DNA of 64,000 bases from Salicibibacter cibarius (GCF_016495725.1 NZ_CP054705.1:1364001-1428000), one strand, 5' to 3'. Shown: positions 44,930 to 54,850, counted from the stretch's first letter. Translations and numbers: made by a program. Notes: a model not told the origin generated them from the letters alone.

Positions 44930-46105
44930 TTAAAAGATAGCTAAAAGCGATCCTCCTATTGCACCGGAAAGAACAATGATCCAAGGTGGAAGTTTTAAAT
45001 AAACGAGCATAAAGAACAACAGTGCAGCTAAAGCAAAGTCCATAGGGGTGAGAATAGCACTCGTCCATATGGGTTGGCAAAATGCAGAGATGAGTATTCC
45101 TACAACGGCTGCATTAACGCCCATAAATGCACCTTTAATCTTACTGTTTTCTCTCAACGAATACCAAAATGGTAATGTTCCCAATATAAGGAGAAATGCT
45201 GGGAGGAAGATCGCAACTGTTGCCATTAGTCCACCTGCCCACCCACCAATATCAGCTCCAATATAGGAAGCAAACGTAAAAAGAGGACCCGGAACAGCCT
45301 GGGCTACACCATAACCGGCAAGAAATGACTCTTCACTGATTAATCCCGTAGGAACAAATTCTCGTTCCAAAAGAGGAAGGACCACGTGTCCGCCTCCGAA
45401 CACTAAGGATCCTGCACGATAAAAGCTATCGAATATGCTTATCCAAGTCATTGAACTAAAATGACTTAAAAGAGGGAGGCTCATCAATAGTCCGAAAAAT
45501 AATGTTAAACAGATGCCCCCAAACCGTTTTGAAATCGGAAATGTCATGGATAGCTTTTCCTCGTTTTGATTGTTCCTAAATATAAAGTAACCTACGAGCC
45601 CTGCAATAAGAATGACACCGATTTGAGAAAGAGAATGAGGGATCATTAAAGTTGCAATGAGAGCAAATAACGCAATCGTTTTTCTTGTTAGGTCGGGCGT
45701 TAAATTTTGAGCCATACCGAGGATTGCATGAGCAACGACAGCTACGGCAACAATTTTCAAACCTTGAATAAAACCAGCATCTACAACGCCAAACTCCTGT
45801 GCGATGAATGCGAATAAGATTAGCGCAGTGACGGATGGCAATGTAAATCCAAGAAAAGAAATAAAGCCACCAAAAACGCCACCTCTCATTACCCCAATAC
45901 CGATTCCTACTTGACTGCTGGCTGGTCCGGGTAAAAACTGACTTAAAGCCACTAAATCAGCATAACTTTTTTCATCCATCCACTTCCTTCTGCGAACATA
46001 TTCTTCATGAAAATAACCTAAATGAGCAATAGGACCGCCAAAGGAAGTTAGTCCAAGCCTTGTAGAAACAACTAATATCTCCAAAAGTTGTTTTAAATAA
46101 GCCAC
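44930..46105 (-). CDS. chrA: Chromate transporter ChrA (long, two-domain)
   Basis: A 391-residue CHR-family membrane protein with two homologous halves. Half 1 shows TRLGLTSFGGPIAHLGYFHE and the QFLPGPASSQVGIGIG motif. Half 2 shows SLVFGGGHVVLPLLEREFV and QAVPGPLFTFASYIGAD. This is the long-chain type that exports chromate and gives resistance. The gene is transcribed with a PadR-type regulator located immediately upstream on the minus strand, and converges with the arsenic operon, forming a metal-oxyanion resistance island. Confidence 0.93.
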   Translation of the reverse strand: MAYLKQLLEILVVSTRLGLTSFGGPIAHLGYFHEEYVRRRKWMDEKSYADLVALSQFLPGPASSQVGIGIGVMRGGVFGGFISFLGFTLPSVTALILFAFIAQEFGVVDAGFIQGLKIVAVAVVAHAILGMAQNLTPDLTRKTIALFALIATLMIPHSLSQIGVILIAGLVGYFIFRNNQNEEKLSMTFPISKRFGGICLTLFFGLLMSLPLLSHFSSMTWISIFDSFYRAGSLVFGGGHVVLPLLEREFVPTGLISEESFLAGYGVAQAVPGPLFTFASYIGADIGGWAGGLMATVAIFLPAFLLILGTLPFWYSLRENSKIKGAFMGVNAAVVGILISAFCQPIWTSAILTPMDFALAALLFFMLVYLKLPPWIIVLSGAIGGSLLAIF

Positions 46106-46120
46106 TCCTGCACCTCTTTT

Positions 46121-46429
46121 CTAATCTTTGATTTCCTTAAAAAGTTCATAAGCCTTATTCCTGGCTTCAACTAATACTTTTTCACCTTGGTCGGTGATGG
46201 AGTAGTATTTTCGAATCTTGCCGCCAACGTTTCGATTTTCTTTCGTTAGCAATCCATCGGATTCCATTGTGTGTAGAATTGGATAGAGTGTTCCAGCACT
46301 AATATCGTATCCGTGTTCTTTTAACTCTTCGACCATCCATACACCATAAATGGGATGTTCTTTTGCATGGTGTAGAATGTGGATTTGAATAAAACCAAGA
46401 AAGAGCTTTCTGAGAATTTTTTCTTCCAT
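46121..46429 (-). CDS. PadR family transcriptional regulator
   Basis: A 102-residue PadR-type winged-helix regulator: YGVWMVEELKEHGYDISAGT and LYPILHTMESDGLLTKENRN are the conserved core, followed by the wing KIRKYYSITDQGEKVL. The ATG at 46429 has GAGGAG about 8 bases upstream; a longer frame to 46492 would translate through the operator and lacks a site. It precedes chrA by 15 bases, so it probably represses the padR-chrA operon; a chromate-responsive role is inferred. Confidence 0.9.
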   Translation of the reverse strand: MEEKILRKLFLGFIQIHILHHAKEHPIYGVWMVEELKEHGYDISAGTLYPILHTMESDGLLTKENRNVGGKIRKYYSITDQGEKVLVEARNKAYELFKEIKD

Positions 46430-46460
46430 GCTTAATCTCCTCTCAAAAGAGATATAAAAA

Positions 46461-46481
46461 CGATATCGAATAACGATATCG
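46461..46481 (-). promoter_or_regulatory. Double CGATATCG palindrome upstream of padR-chrA
   Basis: Two perfect 8-bp palindromes CGATATCG at 46461-46468 and 46474-46481, 13 bases apart start to start, lie just upstream of the padR ribosome-binding site. The spacing and symmetry suggest a PadR-type operator. Confidence 0.7.
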
Positions 46482-46660
46482 AAATAATACATTATGAAAT
46501 GTTTATATTCAAGGCTTTTTAAGGATATTTACACAATCTTTATATTTAAAATGGAGCATCAACCTTTTAAAAGACGCGATCGTGGAGGTTGTTTGGAAAC
46601 CAATGCTTACGGGCAGAATAATTGCGTTTGCCACCAGGGTGATTTTTTCAGAATTTGAAT

Positions 46661-46708
46661 TGACCATTATGGTCAGAAGAGATATCCTTGAATTGACCGA
46701 AATGGTCA
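46661..46708 (+). promoter_or_regulatory. Two TetR-type operators upstream of the 46.7-kb tetR gene
   Basis: TGACCATTATGGTCA (46661-46675) is a perfect 15-bp palindrome; TGACCGAAATGGTCA (46694-46708) is a near-perfect second copy 33 bases further on. Both contain TTGACC, which could also serve as a -35 hexamer. They immediately precede the TetR gene and probably allow autorepression of the regulator-exporter operon. Confidence 0.75.
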
Positions 46709-46733
46709 AACAAGAGACAGGGGGTGAGCAGAT

Positions 46734-47369
46734 GTGAACCAAACATTCAAAAATCTCGATAAAACAAAGCAAAAACGGATATTGAATGCGGCTATGAAAG
46801 AATTCGCCGAAAATGGGTATGAGCAAGCTTCTACCAATAAAATCATACAGAACGCTGGGATCGGCAAGGGGACGCTCTTTCATTATTTCAACAATAAAAA
46901 AGACCTTTATGAATATCTTGTCGATTATGCTCTTAACATTACCAACACCGAATATCTGCAACACATTGATATCGATGAATCGGATTTCATCGAAAGGTTG
47001 AAGCAAATCGCACGGATCAAAGCAGAGTTTCACGATAATAATCCTGATGTCAGAAATTTTATAGGAACGGTCGTTCTGAATGATGACGTGACATTGCCGG
47101 ATGACTTAGAAACTCGCCTTTCCAATTTTCAAAAAACCGGCCATGCATTGTTGTATGAAAAAATTGATAAAAGCTTATTTCGTGACGATATTGATGTAGA
47201 AAAGGCTTTTCAAATTATTAGATGGGCCATTGAAGGTTATCAAAATGAGCTACTGCAACAATTTCAAGGCGAGAAGATTGCACACATCGATTTACAACCC
47301 TACTGGGATGAATTCTATGAATATCTAGATGTGCTAAATACGACATTTTACAAGGAGGATCAGACATGA
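46734..47369 (+). CDS. TetR/AcrR family regulator of an ABC exporter
   Basis: A 211-residue TetR repressor with the N-terminal helix-turn-helix QASTNKIIQNAGIGKGTLFHYFNNK at about residues 31-55 (split here for length) and a C-terminal ligand domain. GTG start at 46734 with GGGGGTGAG upstream. Its stop overlaps the start of the ATPase gene by 4 bases, so the three genes tetR, ATPase and permease form one operon. Ligand unknown, probably the exported compound. Confidence 0.9.
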   Translation: MNQTFKNLDKTKQKRILNAAMKEFAENGYEQASTNKIIQNAGIGKGTLFHYFNNKKDLYEYLVDYALNITNTEYLQHIDIDESDFIERLKQIARIKAEFHDNNPDVRNFIGTVVLNDDVTLPDDLETRLSNFQKTGHALLYEKIDKSLFRDDIDVEKAFQIIRWAIEGYQNELLQQFQGEKIAHIDLQPYWDEFYEYLDVLNTTFYKEDQT

Positions 47370-48274
47370 GTGTGCTAGCCGTGAATAATCTAACGAAACG
47401 ATTCGGGAAATTCACAGCATTAGACGGGGTGAACATTGAAGTGAATGAAGGGGAGATCTATGGTTTCATCGGTCCGAATGGTGCTGGAAAATCAACGACC
47501 ATTCGTGTACTTCTCGGTATTTTAAAAGCGACACAAGGAAATGCGAAGATCTTTGGGCAAGACGCATGGTCGGATGCGGTTGAGATTCACAAGCATATCG
47601 CATATGTGCCGGGAGATGTGAACCTTTGGCCAAACTTGACGGGCGGTGAGGTGATTGATCTTTTTGTGAAACTGCGGGGAAATAACAATAAGAGCAGGCG
47701 GGAAGAATTAATCCAAAAGTACAATCTCGATCCCACCAAAAAATGCCGAACCTATTCGAAAGGCAATCGTCAGAAGGTCGCGTTAGTGGCTGCTTTCGCC
47801 TCCGATGCTGATCTTTATATATTAGACGAACCTACATCCGGCCTTGATCCGCTCATGGAACAAATCTTTCAGGAATGTGTGCTGGATGTGAAGAGCAAAG
47901 GCAAAAGCGTGTTGCTTTCCAGTCATGTCTTATCGGAAGTAGAAAAGTTATGTGATCGCGTCGGTATTATTCGCCAAGGAAAAATGATTGAATCGGGCAC
48001 GTTAAGTGAATTGCGTCATTTGACACGCGTCCATATGCTTGTCGAAACGAAACAAACACTCACCGGCCTGTATGAATTAGAGGGTGTTCATGCCATAGAG
48101 GAGAAGGATCAAGCCGTATCCTTCCAGGTTGATGCCGAGGAATTGGATAACGTCATCAAGCATGTCAGTGCATTCGGCATCTTAAAATTGGAAAGCACAC
48201 CGCCAACATTGGAAGATTTATTTATGCGTCATTATGAACAAAAAGATGAATCCGAGGTGGGAGGTGCATCCTGA
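47366..48274 (+). CDS. ABC transporter ATP-binding protein
   Basis: A 302-residue ATPase: Walker A GFIGPNGAGKSTTIRVLL, signature region TYSKGNRQKVALVAAFASDA (a degenerate LSGGQ, SKGNR), Walker B LYILDEPTSGLDPLM, and SSHVLSEVEKLCDRV. The C-terminal 80 residues form the usual accessory domain of antibiotic-type exporters. It overlaps both neighbours by a few bases, indicating translational coupling with the regulator and the permease. Confidence 0.92.
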   Translation: MSVLAVNNLTKRFGKFTALDGVNIEVNEGEIYGFIGPNGAGKSTTIRVLLGILKATQGNAKIFGQDAWSDAVEIHKHIAYVPGDVNLWPNLTGGEVIDLFVKLRGNNNKSRREELIQKYNLDPTKKCRTYSKGNRQKVALVAAFASDADLYILDEPTSGLDPLMEQIFQECVLDVKSKGKSVLLSSHVLSEVEKLCDRVGIIRQGKMIESGTLSELRHLTRVHMLVETKQTLTGLYELEGVHAIEEKDQAVSFQVDAEELDNVIKHVSAFGILKLESTPPTLEDLFMRHYEQKDESEVGGAS

Positions 48275-49875
48275 TGGCCCAATCTCTTTTTAAAAAAACC
48301 GGCTCTCTATTTCGATTTATGTTGAGACGTGATCGCCTCCGTATCCCTTTATGGTTAATCGGGATCACCTTCTTTACATTGATTGTACCTATAGCCTTTG
48401 TTGATTTGTATGCTTCCCAACATGAGAGGGACGGGTTGGCTGAAACGATGGCCAATCCCGCGGTGACGGCCATGGTAGGCCCGGGGGATTTGGAAAATTA
48501 TACGATCGGTGCGATGACGTCTCATCAAATGCTGCTATTCACAGCTGTTGTGGTCGGTCTGATGAGCATTTGGCTTGTGGCTCGTCATACGCGCGCAGAT
48601 GAAGAAGATGGACGAATTGAAATGATCCGCTCCCTTCCGATCGGGCGTGTATCCAACTTAAATGCAACATTGCTGGTTTTGTGTGTAACACATGTAATTT
48701 TAGCGCTCATCACTGGCTTTGGATTGTATGCTTTAGGGATTGAAAGTATGGGTCTAGAGGGTTCCCTACTTTATGGTGCTTTGTTAGGGGGAATCGGTAT
48801 TTTTTTCGCTGGTGTAACAGTTGTTTTCGCTCAGCTCTCTGAGAGTTCACGTGGAACCATTGGTTTTTCCATTGCAGTGCTGCTCATCGCTTATCTTGTT
48901 CGCGCGGTTGGTGATGTAGGGAATGAAACGTTATCATGGATCTCCCCTTTTGGTTGGGTGACGCAAACGGAGGTTTACGCGAACAATCATTGGGAACCGC
49001 TGGCTTTAATGGTTGGTGTAGCAATCGTGCTGGGGGTGCTAGCCAATTATTTAAACGCGATTCGCGATTTGGAAGCCGGTTTTTTTCCGGCAAGACCGGG
49101 AAGAAAAAAGGCCTCAGCCTTTTTGCAAAGCCCGATAGGACTCGCTGTAAAACTGCAGTGCACCGGCATGATTGCCTGGGCTATTGGAATGCTCGTGATG
49201 GGTGTTGCCTATGGATCCGTACTAGGGGATTTGGAAGCTTTTTTTGAAGGCAATGAAATGATGGAACAAATGCTCGTGGCCGAGGAAGGATATACGCTGA
49301 CCGAGCAATTTATTCCGTCGTTAATGGTTGTTATGGCATTACTTGCCACTGTGCCCCCTGTCATGGCAATGTTGAAACTTTATGGGGAAGAGAAAAAGAA
49401 CCGCATTGATCATTTGCTTGGAAGGGCTGTCTCGTGCACAAGGTTGATGGGCAGTTATTTGATCATCTCAGTCGTGAATGGGTTTGTCATGCTTTCTCTA
49501 ACGGCCATCGGTCTTTGGTCTGCGGGCGCTACCGTCATGGAAGAAGGCCTTGATTTTGGCACAATCTATGGTGCAGCGTTGGTCTATTATCCGGCCATGC
49601 TCGTGATGATCGGTCTTGCCGTTCTGTTCATCGGTGTGCTTCCAAAGTTGGGTAGTGTCATTTGGCTTTATGTCTTTTATACTTTCATTGTTCTTTATTT
49701 GGGTGGATTATTAGATTTTCCGGATTGGGTCGGGCATTTATCTCCATATGGGTATATCCCCGAACTCCCGGTTGATGAGATGGAATGGGTGCCGATAAGC
49801 ATTTTGGTTATCATCGCGGTTATTCTAATGATTGCAGGGTTTATTGGGTACCATAAACGAGATATAGAGGGATAA
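48274..49875 (+). CDS. Large ABC exporter permease (TnrB3/polyketide-antibiotic type)
   Basis: A 533-residue permease with about 12 membrane helices. It resembles the double-length ABC-2 permeases of putative polyketide-antibiotic exporters (LFRFMLRRDRLRIPLWLIGI at the start, SIWLVARHTRADEEDGRIEM, LLGRAVSCTRLMGSYLIISV). It works with the ATPase upstream. GGGAGGTG lies just before the ATG that overlaps the ATPase stop. Substrate unknown; a lipophilic toxin is likely. Confidence 0.88.
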   Translation: MAQSLFKKTGSLFRFMLRRDRLRIPLWLIGITFFTLIVPIAFVDLYASQHERDGLAETMANPAVTAMVGPGDLENYTIGAMTSHQMLLFTAVVVGLMSIWLVARHTRADEEDGRIEMIRSLPIGRVSNLNATLLVLCVTHVILALITGFGLYALGIESMGLEGSLLYGALLGGIGIFFAGVTVVFAQLSESSRGTIGFSIAVLLIAYLVRAVGDVGNETLSWISPFGWVTQTEVYANNHWEPLALMVGVAIVLGVLANYLNAIRDLEAGFFPARPGRKKASAFLQSPIGLAVKLQCTGMIAWAIGMLVMGVAYGSVLGDLEAFFEGNEMMEQMLVAEEGYTLTEQFIPSLMVVMALLATVPPVMAMLKLYGEEKKNRIDHLLGRAVSCTRLMGSYLIISVVNGFVMLSLTAIGLWSAGATVMEEGLDFGTIYGAALVYYPAMLVMIGLAVLFIGVLPKLGSVIWLYVFYTFIVLYLGGLLDFPDWVGHLSPYGYIPELPVDEMEWVPISILVIIAVILMIAGFIGYHKRDIEG

Positions 49876-50113
49876 TCATTGTATACTGGTGAAACCAAAA
49901 GAAGTAGATTAGTTGATCAGTGTCAATAAAGATGTACCGCAAATGAGATCAGATTGTGGAATAAGGCGATGGTGTAAAATAGGGATTTATAATTTGATGA
50001 TAAGTTAAGCGGTAATGTTATGGAACAAAGCGCCTTGAAGCTTCTTAGCAGTACCAGCAATTTGAGTTAGATTCATTTATGTTATAAGACTTATAAGGTA
50101 AGGAGGTCAGCTA

Positions 50114-51121
50114 ATGAAAGTACTTGTGTTGGGAGGGACCCACCATGTTGGACGCGCTGTTGTTGAAGCTGCATTAGTGCGTGGAGACAAGGTTACTACC
50201 CTTAACCGTGGAATAAGCGGAGTCCCAGTAGCTGGTGTAGAAGAAATTTTCGCTGATCGGATGAACCGGGATGCTGTCAGCAAGGCTATAGGCGACCGTA
50301 CATGGGATGCTGTTATTGATACATGGGCATGGGAACCACGAGTGGTTCAGGACACAGTAGAACTGCTTGCTGATCGAGTTAACCATTATGGATATGTTTC
50401 GAGGCGGGGCGTGTATCAGTGGCCATGGCCATCTAATGCGGATGAAAATGCACCATTAGTCAATGGAAACCCATTTAGCGAAAACAGCGAAAATTATGCT
50501 GAAGCTAAGCGTGGTTGTGAAATATCAGTAATCAATACCTTTAAAGAGAATGCTCTTATTGCTCGTTCAGGGATGATACTTGGACCATACGAAGATGTAG
50601 GTCGAATCCCTTGGTGGATGCGACGTCTTGAGCGCAATGGAAGAGTACTAGCCCCAGGACCCGTTGATACTCCATTGCAATATATTGACGCTCATGATTT
50701 GGCATTATGGATGCTATCATGTGCTGAACGGGATGTTGGAGGAACCTTCAATGTAGCATGTGAACCCCATTTCACGACCGTTGGAGAGCTACTTTACACA
50801 ATCAAAGATGTTATTGGAAGCGATACTGAACTCGTATGGGCAGATCCTGATTTGCTTGAACGTGAGGATTTTATGCTCGGTATGGAGTTTGGATTACGAT
50901 ACCCAGGACTGCCGAAACCTAGTGGATTGCATGACGATAATGTTACTGCTGCACATCAAGCTGGTCTTACCATTCGCCCTTTACGTAAAACTCTAGCAGA
51001 AACATGGAAATGGCTTTATGACGAAGGAAACCCCAAGCCGCGTCCCGATTCTCCTTCACTAGATTCATTGATTGATCCTGCTAAAGAGAAAATAGTAATT
51101 AACAAGATTACTCAATTCTAA
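50114..51121 (+). CDS. NAD-dependent epimerase/dehydratase family protein
   Basis: A 335-residue extended short-chain dehydrogenase. The N-terminal nucleotide-binding motif is LVLGGTHHVGRAVV (GGTxxxGR), and a YAEAKRGCE stretch supplies the YxxxK catalytic pair near residue 128. LQYIDAHDLALWMLSC and the C-terminal PLRKTLAETWKWLYDEG are typical of this group. Substrate unknown, perhaps a sugar nucleotide or small ketone. AGGAGG precedes the ATG. No operon partner is certain; an alpha/beta hydrolase follows 127 bases later. Confidence 0.88.
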   Translation: MKVLVLGGTHHVGRAVVEAALVRGDKVTTLNRGISGVPVAGVEEIFADRMNRDAVSKAIGDRTWDAVIDTWAWEPRVVQDTVELLADRVNHYGYVSRRGVYQWPWPSNADENAPLVNGNPFSENSENYAEAKRGCEISVINTFKENALIARSGMILGPYEDVGRIPWWMRRLERNGRVLAPGPVDTPLQYIDAHDLALWMLSCAERDVGGTFNVACEPHFTTVGELLYTIKDVIGSDTELVWADPDLLEREDFMLGMEFGLRYPGLPKPSGLHDDNVTAAHQAGLTIRPLRKTLAETWKWLYDEGNPKPRPDSPSLDSLIDPAKEKIVINKITQF

Positions 51122-51248
51122 TAGAAAGCCTTTAATTGAATAACGACAGGAGAAGATTTTATTAAGTATGTAAGTTTAGTTTAGTAAGGGTAGATGAAAC
51201 ATTTGAAGAAGAAGTTATTTTAAATGTAAGAAATAAGGGTGTTCAGTA

Positions 51249-52100
51249 ATGAATAATCATTGTCATGATATTAAACACCATTCACTTGAACGACGTGGTG
51301 AAAAAATTCACTATTGGTTGACTAAGCATCATAGTACAGCGTCCACGGTAATTTTAACTCATGGTGCTTCACTTGATCATCGTATGTTTGATACACAGGT
51401 GAAGGTTTTACACGATGCCGGATATCGAGTATTAACATGGGATGTTCGCGGGCATGGGTTATCGAAACCTCTAGGAGAGGAATTTACTGTACAGATCGTT
51501 GTGGAAGACTTAGAGGAAATCATTCATAAACATGAGTTAGATGAGATTATTCTCGTCGGGCATTCTTTTGGTGGTTATGTTTCGCAGATGCTGACATTTC
51601 TTCGGGCAGGAAAGGTAAGGGCGATGGCTGTCATTGGATGTATGGATATTATGGAAGTTCCCTCTTTTGGCATGCGTATAGCCTACCGGAACATGTCGCG
51701 TATTTTTCGCATGATACCGGAAAGTATCTTACGGAAAAGGTTTGCTGAAGGGATGGGAATAACAGAAGCTGTACAAAACTACGCACTGAACACAAACAAA
51801 CAGTTAACGCGTGATGAATTTATTGAAGTTATGGATGTCGGTGTTCGTGCTATATATGAAGATCCTCTTTTTGGGAAGGAGTACTTCATTCAGAAGCCAT
51901 TTTTGTTAACTCATGGTGAGAAAGATAGTGCGGAAAGAGGAACTTTTGTCAAAAAGGCTCCAGACTGGGCAAAGCGTGAACTGTATTGCCAGTATAAAGT
52001 GATTCCGAACGCAGGGCATAATGCGAATCAAGACAACCCAGATTATTTTAATGGTGTCTTGCTTAAATTCATTGAAAATTTAAATCACAATCAAAAGTAG
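51249..52100 (+). CDS. Alpha/beta hydrolase
   Basis: A 283-residue serine hydrolase: oxyanion region LTHGASLDHRMFDTQV, nucleophile elbow LVGHSFGGYVSQM, acid in LLTHGEKDSAERGTF and the catalytic histidine in NAGHNANQDNPDYF. It resembles esterases or haloperoxidase-like hydrolases. The next gene (Rph-like) starts 23 bases downstream with its own AAAGGAG, so both may form an operon that acts on the same xenobiotic; this is inference. Confidence 0.9.
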   Translation: MNNHCHDIKHHSLERRGEKIHYWLTKHHSTASTVILTHGASLDHRMFDTQVKVLHDAGYRVLTWDVRGHGLSKPLGEEFTVQIVVEDLEEIIHKHELDEIILVGHSFGGYVSQMLTFLRAGKVRAMAVIGCMDIMEVPSFGMRIAYRNMSRIFRMIPESILRKRFAEGMGITEAVQNYALNTNKQLTRDEFIEVMDVGVRAIYEDPLFGKEYFIQKPFLLTHGEKDSAERGTFVKKAPDWAKRELYCQYKVIPNAGHNANQDNPDYFNGVLLKFIENLNHNQK

Positions 52101-52123
52101 GGTTAGACAAAGGAGATTTTTTT

Positions 52124-54790
52124 ATGGACTACATTCTTGATTTCCATGATATTGATCGAACTAGTCTATCTATGGTGGGAGGAAAAGGGGCGAACCTTGG
52201 GGAACTAAGCCAAGCAGGTTTTTTGGTTCCCCCTGGATTTTGTGTGACCACTGCAGGATATAAGCGACTCATTCAAGGGAAGGAAGAATTGTATGATATG
52301 GTCCGACAGCTCGATCAATTATCAACAGATCAGTTCGAAGAGATACAACGGTTGGGGCAAAGCATCCGCGACTATATTCTAAATCTTGAAGTTCCCGAAC
52401 CGTTATATTCAGCAATCATGATAGCATGGAAAAACACAGGGAAAGAACATACGTATGCTATTCGTTCCAGTGCTACAGCCGAAGACCTTCCCCATGCTTC
52501 ATTCGCTGGTCAACAAGACTCTTTTCTCAATGTAAAGGGGGAGGAGCAACTATTCGAATCGATTCAAAAATGTTGGGCTTCGCTTTTCACTGATCGTGCC
52601 ATTGTTTACCGTGCTCAAAACGGCTTTGATCATCGATCTGTGTTTTTGTCTATTGTTGTACAACGAATGATTCGTCCTGAGGTATCTGGCATTATGTTTA
52701 CCGCTGACCCAGTTAGCGGGCATCGCCATACAGTTTCCATTGATGTAGGATTTGGCTTAGGGGAGGCACTGGTTTCTGGGGAGGTCACGGCAGACTTGTA
52801 TAAGGTGCGAGATGGGCAGATCACCGATAAGAAAATAGCTAAAAAAGAAAAAGGGATTTTTCCTCTTCCTGGTGGTGGAACGGAAATGAAGCCATTGCCC
52901 GTGGAGCAACAAGATCAACCAGCCCTTAATGATGCAAGGGCTCTGGAACTTGCTAATCTTGGAAAACAGATCGAAGAACATTATGGAACCGAACAAGACA
53001 TTGAATGGTCCCTTGAAGAGGGGCAGCTTTATATTTTGCAAAGCCGACCGATTACTTCACTTTTTCCCATCCCTGCATCCGATGACAACAAGTACCGTAT
53101 TTATTTTTCCTTAGGCCATAAGCAAATGATGACGGATTATATGAAGCCTCTTGGCCTATCCCTTTTTCAAACATTAATACCATCGGTTAAAGAAGGGGGA
53201 GAAAATCTCCTTACAAATGCCGGCGGACGGTTATTTGTGAATTATTCTTATTTATTATATATGAAATCTGTACAGAAGCAACTCAAGCAAAAGACGTATA
53301 TAGATCTTGATCTTCGAGCCCTTCAAAACGTTGTGTTAAGTGAGGAATTTGAAAAAAGAATTCCTAAACGAGGAAATAAAAAGAAAGTCGTCCAACTTTA
53401 TATCAAACCTATATGGCGTATAATGGGGAAGGCCATACCTAGAACCATCGCAAGTATCTACTTTGAGAATCCAACATTGGTCTTACAACGCGCCTATGCT
53501 AATTTTCATGAAGACATTCATCGTTTTCAACAAAAGATGAAACAGTATGATCATGCCGAACGGATCCGTTTGATCAAGGAACACGCCAGACACGATTTAT
53601 TCCAATCCCTTACTAACCCTGTAGCCTATACGTTTGTAGGAATGATAACATTCTCCCGTATTCAAAGGTGTGTCAAAAAATGGCTGGGAGAAGACGTAAA
53701 TCCCGCCATTCATCAATCTCAACCGGGGAATATTACGAGTGAAATTGGAATGAAGATTGGTGATTTGGTGGAGGCAGCAAGACCGTATCCGGAAGTGGTG
53801 GAATACCTTCATAAAGCAAACGATGAAACGTTTGTTCAAGACTTAAAAAGTGTCGAAGGAGGGGAAGTTTTTCTCACATCCCTGCATTCATTTATGGCAA
53901 ATTTCGGGATGCGGGCTTCAGGTGAGATTGATATTACCAGGGTTCGCTGGCATGAAGCACCGACCATGCTTGTGCCCTCTATTCTCAGTCATATGAGAAA
54001 TAACGCCCCCAATGAACATCACGAAAAATTTGCACATGGAGAACAAGAAGCTCGTGAAACGATCCAGGCGTTGTTAGAGCGTGTAAAAACGCGAAGGAGT
54101 CCAAGAAAAGCTAAAAAGCTCTCCCGCCTCCTCACCGTTTATCGGCATACGGTAGGCATACGAGAACTGCCTAAGTATGTGATTGTTTGTTATTTTGACG
54201 TTTATCGAAGGGTGATTCTAGAAGAGGCAAAATATCTTGTTCAACGAGGAGACCTTTATCAAGAAACCGACATCTACTACCTGACGTTAGATGAATTGAT
54301 TGTACTATTGGAAAAGGGTTCCGAAGAGACTGTATCATCAATCCCCGATCGGAAAAATCATGAAAAGCGTTACCGAACGCTCATGCCTCCTAGTGTGATG
54401 AGCAGCGATGGAGAAATCTTCTCAGCTGTAAATCAAGATCAAGAATCTGCAAATGTATTGGTAGGAACGCCAGTATCTGCAGGTGTTGTTGAAGGGACTG
54501 TTAAAGTGGTTCGAAGTTTGGAAGAAGGGGAATTGAATAAAGGAGATATTCTCGTCGCCCCTTATACAGATCCAGGATGGACACCTTTATTTTCTTCAGC
54601 AAAAGCCCTTATAACAGAGGTTGGAGGAACCATGACACACGGATCGGTCGTGGCCAGAGAAAATGGCATACCTGCTGTTGTCAGTGTAGAGAATGCAACG
54701 AAAATCTTAAAAGATGATCAAATGATCCGGGTGGACGGAACGGGAGGGTTTGTTGAAATATTAGATGATGAGATAGACAACGCTAAGTAA
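52124..54790 (+). CDS. PEP synthase/rifampin phosphotransferase-like enzyme (Rph paralogue)
   Basis: An 888-residue protein with the same three-domain layout as the enzyme at 23222. The ATP-grasp part contains SMVGGKGANLGELSQAGF and [20 protein letters not shown]. The linker contains IEWSLEEGQLYILQSRPITS. The diverged middle region contains KQMMTDYMKPLGLSLFQ. The phosphohistidine domain has H839 in GGTMTHGSVVARENG. In the middle domain it differs strongly from the first copy, so its substrate may not be rifampin. It follows the alpha/beta hydrolase closely. PEP synthase (YvkC-like) is the alternative name, but the lack of a PEP-binding C-terminal domain argues against true PpsA. Confidence 0.87.
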   Translation: MDYILDFHDIDRTSLSMVGGKGANLGELSQAGFLVPPGFCVTTAGYKRLIQGKEELYDMVRQLDQLSTDQFEEIQRLGQSIRDYILNLEVPEPLYSAIMIAWKNTGKEHTYAIRSSATAEDLPHASFAGQQDSFLNVKGEEQLFESIQKCWASLFTDRAIVYRAQNGFDHRSVFLSIVVQRMIRPEVSGIMFTADPVSGHRHTVSIDVGFGLGEALVSGEVTADLYKVRDGQITDKKIAKKEKGIFPLPGGGTEMKPLPVEQQDQPALNDARALELANLGKQIEEHYGTEQDIEWSLEEGQLYILQSRPITSLFPIPASDDNKYRIYFSLGHKQMMTDYMKPLGLSLFQTLIPSVKEGGENLLTNAGGRLFVNYSYLLYMKSVQKQLKQKTYIDLDLRALQNVVLSEEFEKRIPKRGNKKKVVQLYIKPIWRIMGKAIPRTIASIYFENPTLVLQRAYANFHEDIHRFQQKMKQYDHAERIRLIKEHARHDLFQSLTNPVAYTFVGMITFSRIQRCVKKWLGEDVNPAIHQSQPGNITSEIGMKIGDLVEAARPYPEVVEYLHKANDETFVQDLKSVEGGEVFLTSLHSFMANFGMRASGEIDITRVRWHEAPTMLVPSILSHMRNNAPNEHHEKFAHGEQEARETIQALLERVKTRRSPRKAKKLSRLLTVYRHTVGIRELPKYVIVCYFDVYRRVILEEAKYLVQRGDLYQETDIYYLTLDELIVLLEKGSEETVSSIPDRKNHEKRYRTLMPPSVMSSDGEIFSAVNQDQESANVLVGTPVSAGVVEGTVKVVRSLEEGELNKGDILVAPYTDPGWTPLFSSAKALITEVGGTMTHGSVVARENGIPAVVSVENATKILKDDQMIRVDGTGGFVEILDDEIDNAK

Positions 54791-54850
54791 TTGTAGCTTT
54801 GAAATAAAGTTTGAGCAATAATACCTCGCAAACCCGTATATTACCGTAAA
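54791..54850. repeat. Dispersed repeat shared with 30937-31000
   Basis: AATAAAGTTTGAGCAATAAT, then ACCTCGCAAACCCGTATATT, then ACCGTAAA matches 30937-31000 along about 60 bases with scattered changes. It starts within a few bases of the enzyme gene's stop. Confidence 0.6.

Noticed and set aside
46509-47033. Long minus-strand frame opposite the TetR gene
   Set aside because: It is the antisense shadow of a clear TetR gene.
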